Source of the DNA: a virus | Virus record (IMG/VR): IMGVR_UViG_3300012944_000031 | Span: 1-45,225 of that record | DNA: 45,225 nt | Direction: 5' to 3' (one strand) | Shown: positions 6,434-12,534 of the stretch, piece by piece | Layout: each line of letters starts with the position of its first letter | Position numbering within the stretch: the first letter of the stretch is position 1 | Translations under genes and position numbers: made by a program | The notes under the pieces: model-generated | The model's input: the letters and a program-made list of their open reading frames with translations, nothing else | Database searches by the model: none | Told to the model about the DNA's origin: nothing

Positions 6434-6449
6434 TTTTTCACGTGAAACG
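6434..6449. promoter_or_regulatory. parS-like ParB-binding palindrome
   Basis: The 12-bp perfect palindrome TTTCACGTGAAA lies inside a 16-mer that matches the chromosomal parS consensus TGTTTCACGTGAAACA at 14 of 16 positions. It lies 27 bp from the iteron-like cluster. A single site, so binding is inference. Confidence 0.5.
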
Positions 6450-6639
6450 CATGCTGCGCGTGCGGGCTTGGTGTGATGCTCGTTATGCTGCCGGTGATGA
6501 CGAGCGCGATAATTTTCGCGGGCTCATTCGAGGCCCGAAGGGTCTAAGTCAGCTCTTCGCTTGACCGCTGCGCGGCCGCGGCGCACGATCGTGTTGCTCG
6601 GCGGACCCAGAAGGCGAGCCCGGCGTTCACCACCCCCGC

Positions 6640-6668
6640 GCCGCCGAACTGTTCACCAGCTCGGCGGC
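6640..6668 (-). terminator. Terminator-like dyad downstream of the winged-helix gene
   Basis: Perfect 8-bp arms GCCGCCGA (6640-6647) and TCGGCGGC (6661-6668) with a 13-base loop, about 95 bp beyond the stop of the leftward gene ending at 6763. No clear T-tract, so intrinsic termination is uncertain. Confidence 0.35.
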
Positions 6669-6762
6669 GCGACTGCGTTCATGGCCTGTCCGCAAGCTGC
6701 AGCGCCAGACTGCAGGTTCGCCGTCCGTTCCTATCGTGACCTGACCGTGATTTGGGCGTGAA

Positions 6763-7059
6763 TTATGCGGGCTGTCTGCGGCGCGCATTGCGCCGTATCA
6801 ATTCGCGACCGGCGATGAGGGCGAACGCGATCTTGCCGCGATCGGTCGCCGTCCATGGACAGTTGAACCGCCCGAACTGCGTTCGCTCGAGCAACCCGAT
6901 TCGCCGAAGCTTCGCCATGGCACGACTGCATGTCCCCTCGGAGTAGCCGGCGAGCTGGTGCACCTCGCGGCGGCATAGAGGCTCGTTGATGCAGAACACC
7001 TCGAGCACGACGCGCTCATAGGGCAAGAGGCCGAGACGGCTGGCGCTATCGCTGATCAT
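6763..7059 (-). CDS. Winged-helix transcriptional regulator, 98 aa
   Basis: Start ATG at 7059 with GAGGGA at a good distance; the frame runs further upstream but without a ribosome site and with low-complexity translation. The protein reads LLPYERVVLEVFCINEPLCRREVHQLAGYSEGTCSRAMAKLRRIGLLER. This is a helix-turn-helix followed by a wing, MarR/ArsR-like in layout, with a basic C-terminal tail (RRNARRRQ). It stands alone between two control regions, facing the rightward early operon, as a phage repressor or switch protein would. It is one of two candidates for the protein that reads the GCCGA-N6-TCGGC sites. Ligand unknown. Confidence 0.75.
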   Translation of the reverse strand: MISDSASRLGLLPYERVVLEVFCINEPLCRREVHQLAGYSEGTCSRAMAKLRRIGLLERTQFGRFNCPWTATDRGKIAFALIAGRELIRRNARRRQPA

Positions 7060-7135
7060 GGTCCCTCGAGACACGAACGCCGCCGACCCGGGGTTGGTCG
7101 ACGGCGCTCGCGCGGCCAGCGCGCCTGAGCTTGAA

Positions 7136-7155
7136 CCCCTGCGGGTGCGCAGGGG
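7136..7155. repeat. Hairpin with perfect 8-bp stem
   Basis: CCCCTGCG (7136-7143) and CGCAGGGG (7148-7155) around a four-base loop, in the leader of the winged-helix gene. No T-run. May act in attenuation or mRNA stability. Confidence 0.4.
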
Positions 7156-7333
7156 AGGGGGCACTCTCACTCAGGCCCGCGTCTGAAACTCCCCGCCGGT
7201 GCCGCAGTGCGCGCAGCTCCGGCGGTTGAGAGGGGCACAGGCGCTCCGAGCAGCACCGATTTTCGCCGGCTATAGAGCGGTGCGCACACAGACCGCATCC
7301 ACAAACGGCGTTTCACCCGACCGGCGCAGGGTG

Positions 7334-7349
7334 ACCGAATATTATCGGC
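7334..7349 (-). promoter_or_regulatory. Palindromic operator-like site (site 3)
   Basis: ACCGA-ATATTA-TCGGC: core CCGA-N6-TCGG perfect, outer pair mismatched. Upstream of the leftward winged-helix gene. Confidence 0.6.
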
Positions 7350-7542
7350 GATGCAAGAGGTGATCGGCCGGCAAGATGAGCCGGTGAGAGGAAACCCGCG
7401 GGCGCCGGCCTCGTTCACTTGCGCGCTGCCTCCTAGCCGTCATGTTCAGGACGCGCAAACACGGGGTCTCGCCGGCCGATCGTGACCGCAGCGCCGGGGC
7501 TCTCAGAGTCTCACCGGCATCCGCGATCGCGCGCAGATTAGC

Positions 7543-7564
7543 ATTGCCGAAAATAATCGGCAAT
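7543..7564 (+). promoter_or_regulatory. Palindromic operator-like site, longest copy (site 4)
   Basis: ATTGCCGA-AAATAA-TCGGCAAT: perfect 8-bp arms. Ends 14 bp before the ATG at 7579, so a bound protein would cover the promoter or ribosome-binding region of the early operon. The best-conserved copy in the window. Confidence 0.7.
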
Positions 7565-7578
7565 GGCATGCTGCAACG

Positions 7579-7986
7579 ATGGCGCAAATGAATTGGGATG
7601 CCTCCGACGCAAAGACCCGCGCACAGCTCGAGGCGCGGCTCAAGGCTGCGCTCGAGCAAGTGGCGACGGCGACGCACGAATCCGTATTGCGTCAAGCCAT
7701 GGGCGCGCGGAGCGCAGGCGCGCCTGGCTCGTTCTCGAGTGCTGGTGCGACGAACACGACCTGGCGCGAGGTGAAGCCGGCAGAGCCAGAGAAGCCGGCA
7801 CCAGGCGCGCGATCAGGAATCATCATGCGAGACTTTCACGGCATGGCGGAGCTGTGGTGCACCAACGTGCTTGGCCAGCGCGTGCCCCTGTTCAACCAGT
7901 TCGGCGATATCGCCACGATCTTGAACGACCCGCCCGCGCTGCACCGCGCGCTCTCAACCCTCACAGCAATGGACAAGCTGCCATGA
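7579..7986 (+). CDS. Hypothetical protein, 135 aa, first gene of the early operon
   Basis: ATG at 7579 lies just behind operator site 4; an alternative ATG is at 7588. The Shine-Dalgarno is poor for both, which may mean a leader-poor transcript. The N-terminal helix is charged (DAKTRAQLEARLKAALEQVA), then a Ser/Gly/Pro linker, then a compact C-terminal part (GMAELWCTNVLGQRVPLFNQ). No family recognised. Its stop overlaps the next start. Confidence 0.8.
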   Translation: MAQMNWDASDAKTRAQLEARLKAALEQVATATHESVLRQAMGARSAGAPGSFSSAGATNTTWREVKPAEPEKPAPGARSGIIMRDFHGMAELWCTNVLGQRVPLFNQFGDIATILNDPPALHRALSTLTAMDKLP

Positions 7987-8558
7987 TGCAAACCCTTTAC
8001 GAGACCGCGCGCGAAATGCCCTGGTGGATGCACGCGCTTACTGCGATCGCCATCTTCGTGTCGGTGCTGGCCGGGATGCTGCGCCCATGGCGCTTGCGAG
8101 CGTGGGGACCGCCAGAATCGGAGTTGTCGCCGATCGGGCGGTTCAACGCCGGCGCGTTCGAGATCGCCGAGACCACTTGGCCGGAGTCGACGTTCTCGCT
8201 GCGCGGTGAACAGATTTGCGACGGCTCGGTGAAAGCGTCGGCCGATCCGCTCAACGAGCTCGCGCGCCTGATCGGCCAACCTAATCCATTCGTCTCGCCG
8301 AACCATGCGCGCCTCGCGCGCGAGCTGCACGCCGGAAGAAACCCGCTCGACGATATGCCGTCTGGCAAGCCGCACGACTTCGAATGGATGGCGGTTGTTC
8401 ACGTCTATGAGCTGCTCGAGCAAAAGCGAAAGACCGCATCGCCAGGCCTGGCTCTGACCATCACCAATGCGCGCACAACGATGTTGCGCCTGTGGCCTGA
8501 CATGCTTGAGCGCGCCGACCCAGGAAGGCGCGTGCCGCCTCATGGGTCGGGACCGTGA
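7983..8558 (+). CDS. Membrane-anchored hypothetical protein, 191 aa
   Basis: ATG at 7983 overlaps the previous stop (ATGA). A transmembrane segment lies near the N-terminus (WWMHALTAIAIFVSVLAGML, about residues 13-32). A soluble part follows with WGPPESELSPIGRFNAGAFE, LNELARLIGQPNPF and a helical C-terminus (VVHVYELLEQKRK...LWPDMLERAD). No enzymatic motif seen. Heads a run of small membrane proteins. Confidence 0.8.
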   Translation: MMQTLYETAREMPWWMHALTAIAIFVSVLAGMLRPWRLRAWGPPESELSPIGRFNAGAFEIAETTWPESTFSLRGEQICDGSVKASADPLNELARLIGQPNPFVSPNHARLARELHAGRNPLDDMPSGKPHDFEWMAVVHVYELLEQKRKTASPGLALTITNARTTMLRLWPDMLERADPGRRVPPHGSGP

Positions 8559-8725
8559 CGCCGCAGCTTAATCGATATCGCCGCGAGGTGCGGCCGCATC
8601 CTGCGTATCCGCCGACGTGGTGGCGCGTGCCGATCCCGTGGCGCCGGCGGATCATTCGGGCCGCGAACTCGTTGCTCCTGTTCGTCATCGTCTGGTGCCT
8701 CATTCTGCTATGGTCCCAGCCGTGA
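8555..8725 (+). CDS. Small single-pass membrane protein, 56 aa
   Basis: GTG start at 8555 overlaps the preceding stop (GTGA). A basic N-terminal half (NRYRREVRPHPAY, PWRRRIIRAAN) is followed by one transmembrane helix (SLLLFVIVWCLILLW). Below the size at which genes are usually called, but the coupling and the clean topology support it. No family recognised. Confidence 0.65.
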   Translation: MTPQLNRYRREVRPHPAYPPTWWRVPIPWRRRIIRAANSLLLFVIVWCLILLWSQP

Positions 8726-8749
8726 TGTCCGTCACAGGAGGGATTCGCC

Positions 8750-8914
8750 ATGTCACTCGGCACGATCATTTTGATTATTCTCGTCATCGCGCTGCTCGGC
8801 GGCTTCTCAGGCATAGGCGGCGCGCCGTTCTACGGCTCCGGCTATTACGGCGGCGGTGGCCTCGGCCTGGTAATTGTGATTCTGCTGATCCTGGTGCTGC
8901 TCGGGAGGCTCTGA
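8750..8914 (+). CDS. DUF3309-like small membrane protein, 54 aa
   Basis: ATG at 8750 with CAGGAGG upstream. Two hydrophobic stretches (LGTIILIILVIALLGGF and LGLVIVILLILVLLGRL) flank a Gly/Tyr turn (FYGSGYYGGGG). The order and the GRL end match DUF3309, a small membrane family common in Hyphomicrobiales. Function unknown. Supports the host assignment. Confidence 0.75.
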   Translation: MSLGTIILIILVIALLGGFSGIGGAPFYGSGYYGGGGLGLVIVILLILVLLGRL

Positions 8915-8917
8915 GCC

Positions 8918-9031
8918 ATGAAAGCGATGCTGACCGGATATCTGGTGCTCTACCTGATGGCCGCCGGCGGGCTCTGGACGATCTATGGTCTGACCTGCGC
9001 GGCCTCGTTGGCTTTTCGATTGTCTGTCTGA
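8918..9031 (+). CDS. Small membrane protein, 37 aa, possibly the first half of a split two-helix gene
   Basis: ATG at 8918, three bases after the DUF3309-like stop, with GGGAGG upstream. Encodes one hydrophobic helix (LTGYLVLYLMAAGGLWTIYG) and then LTCAASLAFRLSV. In the -1 frame the sequence immediately continues into a second, very plausible transmembrane helix up to 9090 (next entry). Either this is a genuine 37-aa protein, or the gene has suffered, or uses, a -1 frameshift near 8985-9000. Confidence 0.5.
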   Translation: MKAMLTGYLVLYLMAAGGLWTIYGLTCAASLAFRLSV

Positions 9032-9090
9032 TCGCGGCCTTCGTCGCGCTCGCCATGGCCGAATTGATCTATTCCACACTTGCCGAATAA
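8992..9090 (+). pseudogene. Open -1-frame segment encoding a second transmembrane helix
   Basis: Frame reading DLRGLVGFSIVCLIAAFVAL, then AMAELIYSTLAE, then stop. There is no ATG, GTG or TTG start in this frame near its beginning, yet the translation is a textbook membrane helix. Joined to the 37-aa frame it gives a two-helix protein of about 57 residues, holin-like in size. No standard slippery heptamer was seen at the junction. Confidence 0.45.
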
Positions 9091-9097
9091 TTTCGGT
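9082..9097 (+). promoter_or_regulatory. Palindromic operator-like site (site 5)
   Basis: GCCGA-ATAATT-TCGGT: core perfect, outer pair mismatched. 37 bp upstream of the ATG at 9135, overlapping the end of the membrane-gene run. Suggests a second promoter within the early operon. Confidence 0.6.
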
Positions 9098-9134
9098 GCG
9101 GATACGCTGCGCGCCTCAACCGGAGGCGATCGCC

Positions 9135-9590
9135 ATGACACTGCGCCAGACCCACACCTATGCCGAGCTGGAAGTTTCGCCCGGCACCTATGATGAGATC
9201 GCCGGCAAGCTGCGCGTTGCCGGATACGATCAAGCGTTTGCAAGCGATGGCACGATCGACATGCATGGCATCGGTCTCACGCGCGAGGCTGAAGGCGGCG
9301 CCGCTGCCATCAATCGCAAGCCGGTGTTCGCAGTGATCCCGGAAGGCACAGGCGACGGCGTCCCCGTCGTGATGATCCAAATCCCGCGCCTGGCTCTCGA
9401 GGAAATGCTCAAGGGCATCGGCAAGGAATTTGATTTTACGCGTATCGGCATCGGCGCCAAGTTTATCATCGCCGGGTGCGAGACCAACGACAGCGGAGTG
9501 AGGCTGCTTGAAAAGGAAGCCGCACGTCGCGGCGTTCCGCTGCTTGACGAGCGCCGCAGGGATTTTTCCATCTTCCCGACAAAGGTTTAA
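9135..9590 (+). CDS. Conserved hypothetical protein, 151 aa
   Basis: ATG at 9135 preceded by CGGAGGCG; upstream in-frame codons are ignored because operator site 5 lies there. The first 55 residues (TYAELEVSPGTYDEIAGKLR, then DGTIDMHGIGL) look like a small phage domain. A second half (VPVVMIQIPRLALEEMLKGI, then FTRIGIGAKFIIAGCE) follows. No catalytic motif recognised. Confidence 0.82.
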   Translation: MTLRQTHTYAELEVSPGTYDEIAGKLRVAGYDQAFASDGTIDMHGIGLTREAEGGAAAINRKPVFAVIPEGTGDGVPVVMIQIPRLALEEMLKGIGKEFDFTRIGIGAKFIIAGCETNDSGVRLLEKEAARRGVPLLDERRRDFSIFPTKV

Positions 9591-9594
9591 GCGC

Positions 9595-9858
9595 ATGCCG
9601 CTGCGCGATCGCTGTAGAGAATTTCTCGATGATCTGGCGCGGGACAACATGCTGCGCCAGGGCGACCAGGTCGCGAAGCTGATGGCGTTCGTGTCGGCCG
9701 AAGTCGGCCGCTGCGGCGATGACTCGCTCGATGATGCGGCGCCGATCGTTATGTACCTCGACGACACAGACCACGCGCAGGTGATGGCGGCGTTCAAGGA
9801 AGTCTATCCGAATGCGGTTTTGATCCGCGCGCCTGGCGGGAGGCTGATTAAGCCATGA
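9595..9858 (+). CDS. Hypothetical protein, 87 aa
   Basis: ATG at 9595, four bases after the previous stop. Mixed alpha/beta: LRDRCREFLDDLARDNMLRQ, GDQVAKLMAFVSAEV, IVMYLDDTDHAQVMAAFKEV, PNAVLIRAPGG. No family recognised. The stop overlaps the next gene's ATG. Confidence 0.78.
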   Translation: MPLRDRCREFLDDLARDNMLRQGDQVAKLMAFVSAEVGRCGDDSLDDAAPIVMYLDDTDHAQVMAAFKEVYPNAVLIRAPGGRLIKP

Positions 9859-10292
9859 TGATACATCGCCTTGACGGCCTCGAGCTTCCAGGCGGCCTTT
9901 GTGACGATTGCCCGCCGATCGATTATCCGACCGACAAGACGCGCTGCCTCGAATGTCCGTGGCGTGTGGCGTTCGATAAAATCGTTGCCGGCGTATGTCC
10001 GCGCTGCGGTCAGCGCGGCGTGTGCGCGTGCTTAACTCTGCGAGACCCCATCAACATTAAACCGGAGTCGACGATGCCACATCCCGACCACGAACCGATT
10101 TTGCAGTTCTTCGCCTATTCGCATTTGCCTGAGCGCCTGGCGCGCGTGTCAAGGCCGTTCGGCGAGATGGCGCATAAGATCGTGCGGGATCTTCCGCGCA
10201 ATCCTGAGCGCACCGTCGCGCTGCGCAAGCTGCTCGAGGCGAAAGACGCCGCGGTGCGCGCCGAGCTCTACACCGCACCAGGTGCAGAATGA
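9855..10292 (+). CDS. Cys-rich domain fused to an Acb2/Tad1-like domain, 145 aa
   Basis: ATG at 9855 (ATGA overlap). Residues 15-55 hold CDDC, CLEC, CPRC and CAC, a likely double zinc knuckle. After a linker, residues 74-145 form a helical hairpin domain: FFAYSHLPERLARVSRPFGE, then LPRNPERTVALRKLLEAKDA. Phage proteins with this second block are, as I recall, grouped with the Acb2/Tad1 hairpin domain. Acb2 proteins sequester cyclic nucleotides and block CBASS and related defences. An internal in-frame ATG at 10074 with GGAG six bases upstream could make the hairpin domain alone. The zinc part is recognised only by Cys spacing. Confidence 0.75.
   Translation: MMIHRLDGLELPGGLCDDCPPIDYPTDKTRCLECPWRVAFDKIVAGVCPRCGQRGVCACLTLRDPINIKPESTMPHPDHEPILQFFAYSHLPERLARVSRPFGEMAHKIVRDLPRNPERTVALRKLLEAKDAAVRAELYTAPGAE
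10074..10292 (+). CDS. Possible internal translation product: Acb2/Tad1-like domain alone, 72 aa
   Basis: In-frame ATG at 10074 with its own CGGAG ribosome site, starting MPHPDHEPILQFF. This length matches stand-alone phage proteins of the family. Whether it is made besides, or instead of, the 145-aa form cannot be told from sequence. Known family members bind cyclic di- and trinucleotides; the binding residues were not checked here. Confidence 0.45.
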   Translation: MPHPDHEPILQFFAYSHLPERLARVSRPFGEMAHKIVRDLPRNPERTVALRKLLEAKDAAVRAELYTAPGAE

Positions 10293-10732
10293 CGTTGCTC
10301 GCGATCGCCGGCGACACGTGCCCCGCCTGCGGCGGCGGCGACGTCCGCGCGGTGTCTGCAGCCGAAGCACACAACGGCGTGGTGATGATCGACGGGTGCG
10401 TGAGTTGCGGCAAGGCATGGGAACGTGAGACGCGTCTGGTACCGGCGCTCGAGCCCTGCACCAATTGCGCCTTCATGGCGGGTTCGCCCGAACAGGTCGA
10501 CGGGCGGTTCTGGCAGATCATCCGCAACACGGTCGAGGGCGACGGCCTGTTCTATTGCCACAAGCGCCTGCCATTCGACGCGCGCGAGGCCTGCGCGACC
10601 GGCAATGCGCTATTCGAATCGCACGTGACGGACGATGGCAAGCGCATCACCAATGCGCCAATATGCGCGGGCTGGATCCGCGCCAAGCTCAGGGAGAAAC
10701 GCAGCCATGACGTTGAGATGCATTCTGAGTGA
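10289..10732 (+). CDS. Zinc-binding hypothetical protein, 147 aa
   Basis: ATG overlaps the previous stop. Three CxxC pairs appear: CPAC near residue 11, CVSC near 37 and CTNC near 57, followed by a part with GRFWQIIRNTVEGDGLFYCH, DAREACATG and ICAGWIRAKLREK. The spacing suggests one rubredoxin-like knuckle plus a second metal site. No known family. Member of a run of Cys-rich early proteins. Confidence 0.8.
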   Translation: MTLLAIAGDTCPACGGGDVRAVSAAEAHNGVVMIDGCVSCGKAWERETRLVPALEPCTNCAFMAGSPEQVDGRFWQIIRNTVEGDGLFYCHKRLPFDAREACATGNALFESHVTDDGKRITNAPICAGWIRAKLREKRSHDVEMHSE

Positions 10733-10910
10733 CACCGAGCTGCGCGAGCTGTTCGCGCTCGAGCTCGAAAAGCATAGTGACCGGCTCGACATGCTGGCGC
10801 TGGCCACCAATGTCCGCGCCGGCATTGATAATAGCTTCGGCGGTGTCGCGGCGATCGAGGCTATGCGCCAGGCGTGCATCAAAGCGCAGACCATCATGGC
10901 GGACGGCTAA
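10707..10910 (+). CDS. Hypothetical protein, 67 aa
   Basis: ATG at 10707 with AGGGAG upstream; overlaps the previous gene by 26 bp. All-helical and acidic: LSDTELRELFALELEKHSDR, then LALATNVRAGIDNSFGGVAA and EAMRQACIKAQTIM. No family recognised. Confidence 0.7.
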   Translation: MTLRCILSDTELRELFALELEKHSDRLDMLALATNVRAGIDNSFGGVAAIEAMRQACIKAQTIMADG

Positions 10911-11245
10911 TGACCAGGTGCACCGTCAAGGGCGAAGAGCCAACCATGCCGGCGAGCTCGCCGGCGCCGACCGCGGAGCGCCTGGCCGACGGTCAGCACG
11001 CCGATCATTGGGCGATGTGCCCCACCGAGCTGATGACGACGCCGACGAAGCGGCCGGTCCGCCGCGACTATCTCCACAGCATATGCGGCGGTGTCACGAC
11101 GGCGCCCGTACAATGCGCCGAGACCATGGCGCGCGATCCGAGCTACTACACCTCGACGTTCTGCTGTACCTGCCGCAGCTATTTCTCGATCGGCGCCGCC
11201 GGCAATTTTACCTGGTGCGATGACGGCACAAAGGTCGGCACATGA
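10910..11245 (+). CDS. Cys-rich hypothetical protein, 111 aa
   Basis: ATG at 10910 shares a base with the previous TAA (TAATG). Contains SICGGVTTAPVQCAE and a C-terminal CCTCRSYFSIGAAGNFTWCD block, a likely zinc ribbon. The N-terminal third is Pro/Thr-rich. No family recognised. Confidence 0.72.
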   Translation: MTRCTVKGEEPTMPASSPAPTAERLADGQHADHWAMCPTELMTTPTKRPVRRDYLHSICGGVTTAPVQCAETMARDPSYYTSTFCCTCRSYFSIGAAGNFTWCDDGTKVGT

Positions 11246-11469
11246 GCGGCAACGTCGGGCACCCGAGCACCTTCGGGTTCATGCTGCGCAAAGACCAATC
11301 GCGCAAAGAGTGGATCGTCTGGGAATCGCCCACCGGCATTCTGCATGCATGGGCAAAGTATGAGATGGCGGCGGTGTTGCGTACCGGACCTGGCGTCTAT
11401 GCCGGCGGCATGATTGTCCTGCATGATCACTTCGCGAGAAAGAAAGCCGATGGCCGCAACTGTTACTAA
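11242..11469 (+). CDS. Hypothetical protein, 75 aa
   Basis: ATGA overlap with the previous stop. Compact beta-rich protein: HPSTFGFMLRKDQSRKEWIV, then ESPTGILHAWAKYEMAAVLR, GMIVLHDHFARK. No family recognised. Confidence 0.75.
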   Translation: MSGNVGHPSTFGFMLRKDQSRKEWIVWESPTGILHAWAKYEMAAVLRTGPGVYAGGMIVLHDHFARKKADGRNCY

Positions 11470-12031
11470 TCGCGCGTTCGATCTCGCCGCGCTCAAGAAT
11501 GATCCGCGCAATGCGCGTGAGCACGGCGACGCGCAGATCGCGAACATTGCCGAGTCAATAGATACATTCGGATATGTCGACTGGATCATCGTACAGCCCG
11601 ACGGCCAGATCATCGGCGGCCACGCGACGCTGCAGGCGCTGCTGCGTCTCGGCCGAACAAACGAAATGTGCATCGTCGTCGAGGGCCTGACGCCGGCGCT
11701 GTACTCGGCGCTCGGCCTGGCGCTCAACAAGCTGCCCGAGGACTCGCACTGGAACGCCGCCACGCTGCGCCAGGTGGTCGACTCCATCGGTGATGACGAG
11801 CTGCTCGGCGCCGCCGGCTTTGATGCGGACGAGCTCGAGTCCATGCGTGATGACGGGGATCCGCTCGAGGTGAAGCGCGTCGCGACGTCGTCGGTCGATG
11901 ACGTGTTCTGGATCGCCGTGCGCGGTCCCCTGCAGCACCAGGCCGCGGCGCTCAACCGCCTCGAGGTGCTGATGGCGGAATTTCCCGGCGTCGAAGTGGA
12001 GCTAGGAACGATCAATGTCGATACCGAATAG
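11450..12031 (+). CDS. ParB-like N-terminal domain protein, 193 aa
   Basis: ATG at 11450 preceded by GAGAAAG. Residues 10-70 match the ParB/Srx fold used by phage DNA-modification accessory proteins: DPRNAREHGDAQIANIAESI, then TFGYVDWIIV, DGQIIGGHATLQALLRLG. The arginine and GGH motifs are kept (GGHATL where ParB has GHRR-type). There is no central HTH DNA-binding domain, so it is not a plasmid-type partition ParB. Phage proteins of this kind usually sit beside DNA methylases, as here (methyltransferase-like gene at 12531). A C-terminal part (FWIAVRGPLQHQAAALNRLE) is unassigned. Whether it hydrolyses CTP or cuts DNA is unknown. Confidence 0.82.
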   Translation: MAATVTNRAFDLAALKNDPRNAREHGDAQIANIAESIDTFGYVDWIIVQPDGQIIGGHATLQALLRLGRTNEMCIVVEGLTPALYSALGLALNKLPEDSHWNAATLRQVVDSIGDDELLGAAGFDADELESMRDDGDPLEVKRVATSSVDDVFWIAVRGPLQHQAAALNRLEVLMAEFPGVEVELGTINVDTE

Positions 12032-12299
12032 CTGCAAGCACGAACGGTTTCAGGTGCAGAACCAGGTGGCGCGCTTGCTGGTGCCGATGACCGATCGCGT
12101 CGAGTTTATGTTCGTCGTGCGCGTCTGGTGCCGCGACTGCGGCGTTGAATTTGGCTTCAAGGGCATCGAGTGCACCGAGGGCAATCCGGACCAACCGTGG
12201 ATCGGCGCCTATGGCACCACGCTCCGCGCTCCGCTGGCGCCTGCATTGCTTGCGCCGCGCTATGGCGAGAAACCGAAAATCATCATGGAGGGGAGTTGA
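12015..12299 (+). CDS. Zinc-binding hypothetical protein, 94 aa
   Basis: ATG at 12015 overlaps the ParB-like gene by 17 bp. Cys/His positions: SCKHERF near the start and VWCRDCGVEFGFKGIEC in the middle, resembling a small zinc ribbon. The C-terminus is Pro/Ala-rich. No family recognised. Coupled to the ParB-like gene. Confidence 0.75.
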   Translation: MSIPNSCKHERFQVQNQVARLLVPMTDRVEFMFVVRVWCRDCGVEFGFKGIECTEGNPDQPWIGAYGTTLRAPLAPALLAPRYGEKPKIIMEGS

Positions 12300-12303
12300 C
12301 GAC

Positions 12304-12534
12304 ATGGCGAAAGTAACTGCCGGAATTACGAGGATCGCGAAGGCCGACACGCCGATCGGCGCACTCGTTCGGCTGAAGAGCGGCGGCCCGGTGATGGTCG
12401 TGGTCGACCATGGTACGTTGGAAGATGATCCCGATAGCGCGGTGCTGTTCGTGGAATGGTTCGACACCGAGCAGCACGCGCAAGAAGCGTCGTTCTCGCC
12501 GGCAGTGCTCATTCTCGAGGAAGGCAAGCCGTGA
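12304..12534 (+). CDS. DUF2158/YodC-like small protein, 76 aa
   Basis: ATG at 12304 with GGAGGGGAG upstream. Core GALVRLKSGGPVMVVVD followed by VLFVEWFD matches DUF2158: V.LKSGGP.M.V with a WF about 25-30 residues later. This is a small SH3-like beta barrel of unknown role, common in bacteria and phages. The copy carries about 15 extra N-terminal residues and an acidic insert before the last strand. Confidence 0.7.
   Translation: MAKVTAGITRIAKADTPIGALVRLKSGGPVMVVVDHGTLEDDPDSAVLFVEWFDTEQHAQEASFSPAVLILEEGKP

Larger units (their letters stand above)
5769..6762. other. Gene-free control/origin-like region, about 1 kb
   Basis: No convincing gene on either strand: short frames here lack ribosome sites and have arbitrary composition. 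The stretch holds a 9-bp dyad (6014-6054), a 12-bp stem hairpin (6082-6123), three direct copies plus one inverted copy of a 12-mer (6347-6407), a parS-like palindrome (6434-6449) and a terminator-like dyad (6640-6668). It separates the radC cluster from the winged-helix regulator. Clustered iterons plus dyads fit a replication or partition site, but no initiator gene is adjacent. Confidence 0.5.
7060..7578. other. Divergent control region between the regulator and the early operon
   Basis: About 520 bp with no supported gene. It contains two dyads of the phage-wide class, one at 7334-7349 and one at 7543-7564 immediately before the rightward operon, plus a GC-rich hairpin at 7136-7155. The regulator transcript appears to have a long leader (up to about 270 nt) if it starts at the 7334 site. 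Short frames in this region lack ribosome sites. Confidence 0.55.

Noticed and set aside
6239-6761. Three short plus-strand frames in the gene-free kilobase
   Set aside because: No ribosome sites, arbitrary composition, and they run through the iteron-like repeats.
7351-7485. 44-residue plus frame starting MQEVIGRQDE
   Set aside because: No Shine-Dalgarno, begins right at the end of operator site 3 and has no recognisable content.
7167-7695. Two minus-strand frames between the winged-helix gene and the early operon
   Set aside because: No ribosome site, cross operator-like dyads, Arg/Ser-rich translation; one overlaps the real gene at 7579.
11450-12031. Partition ParB encoded by the phage acting on the parS-like site
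   Set aside because: The protein has only the ParB N-terminal fold and lacks the HTH needed to bind parS; no ParA gene is present.
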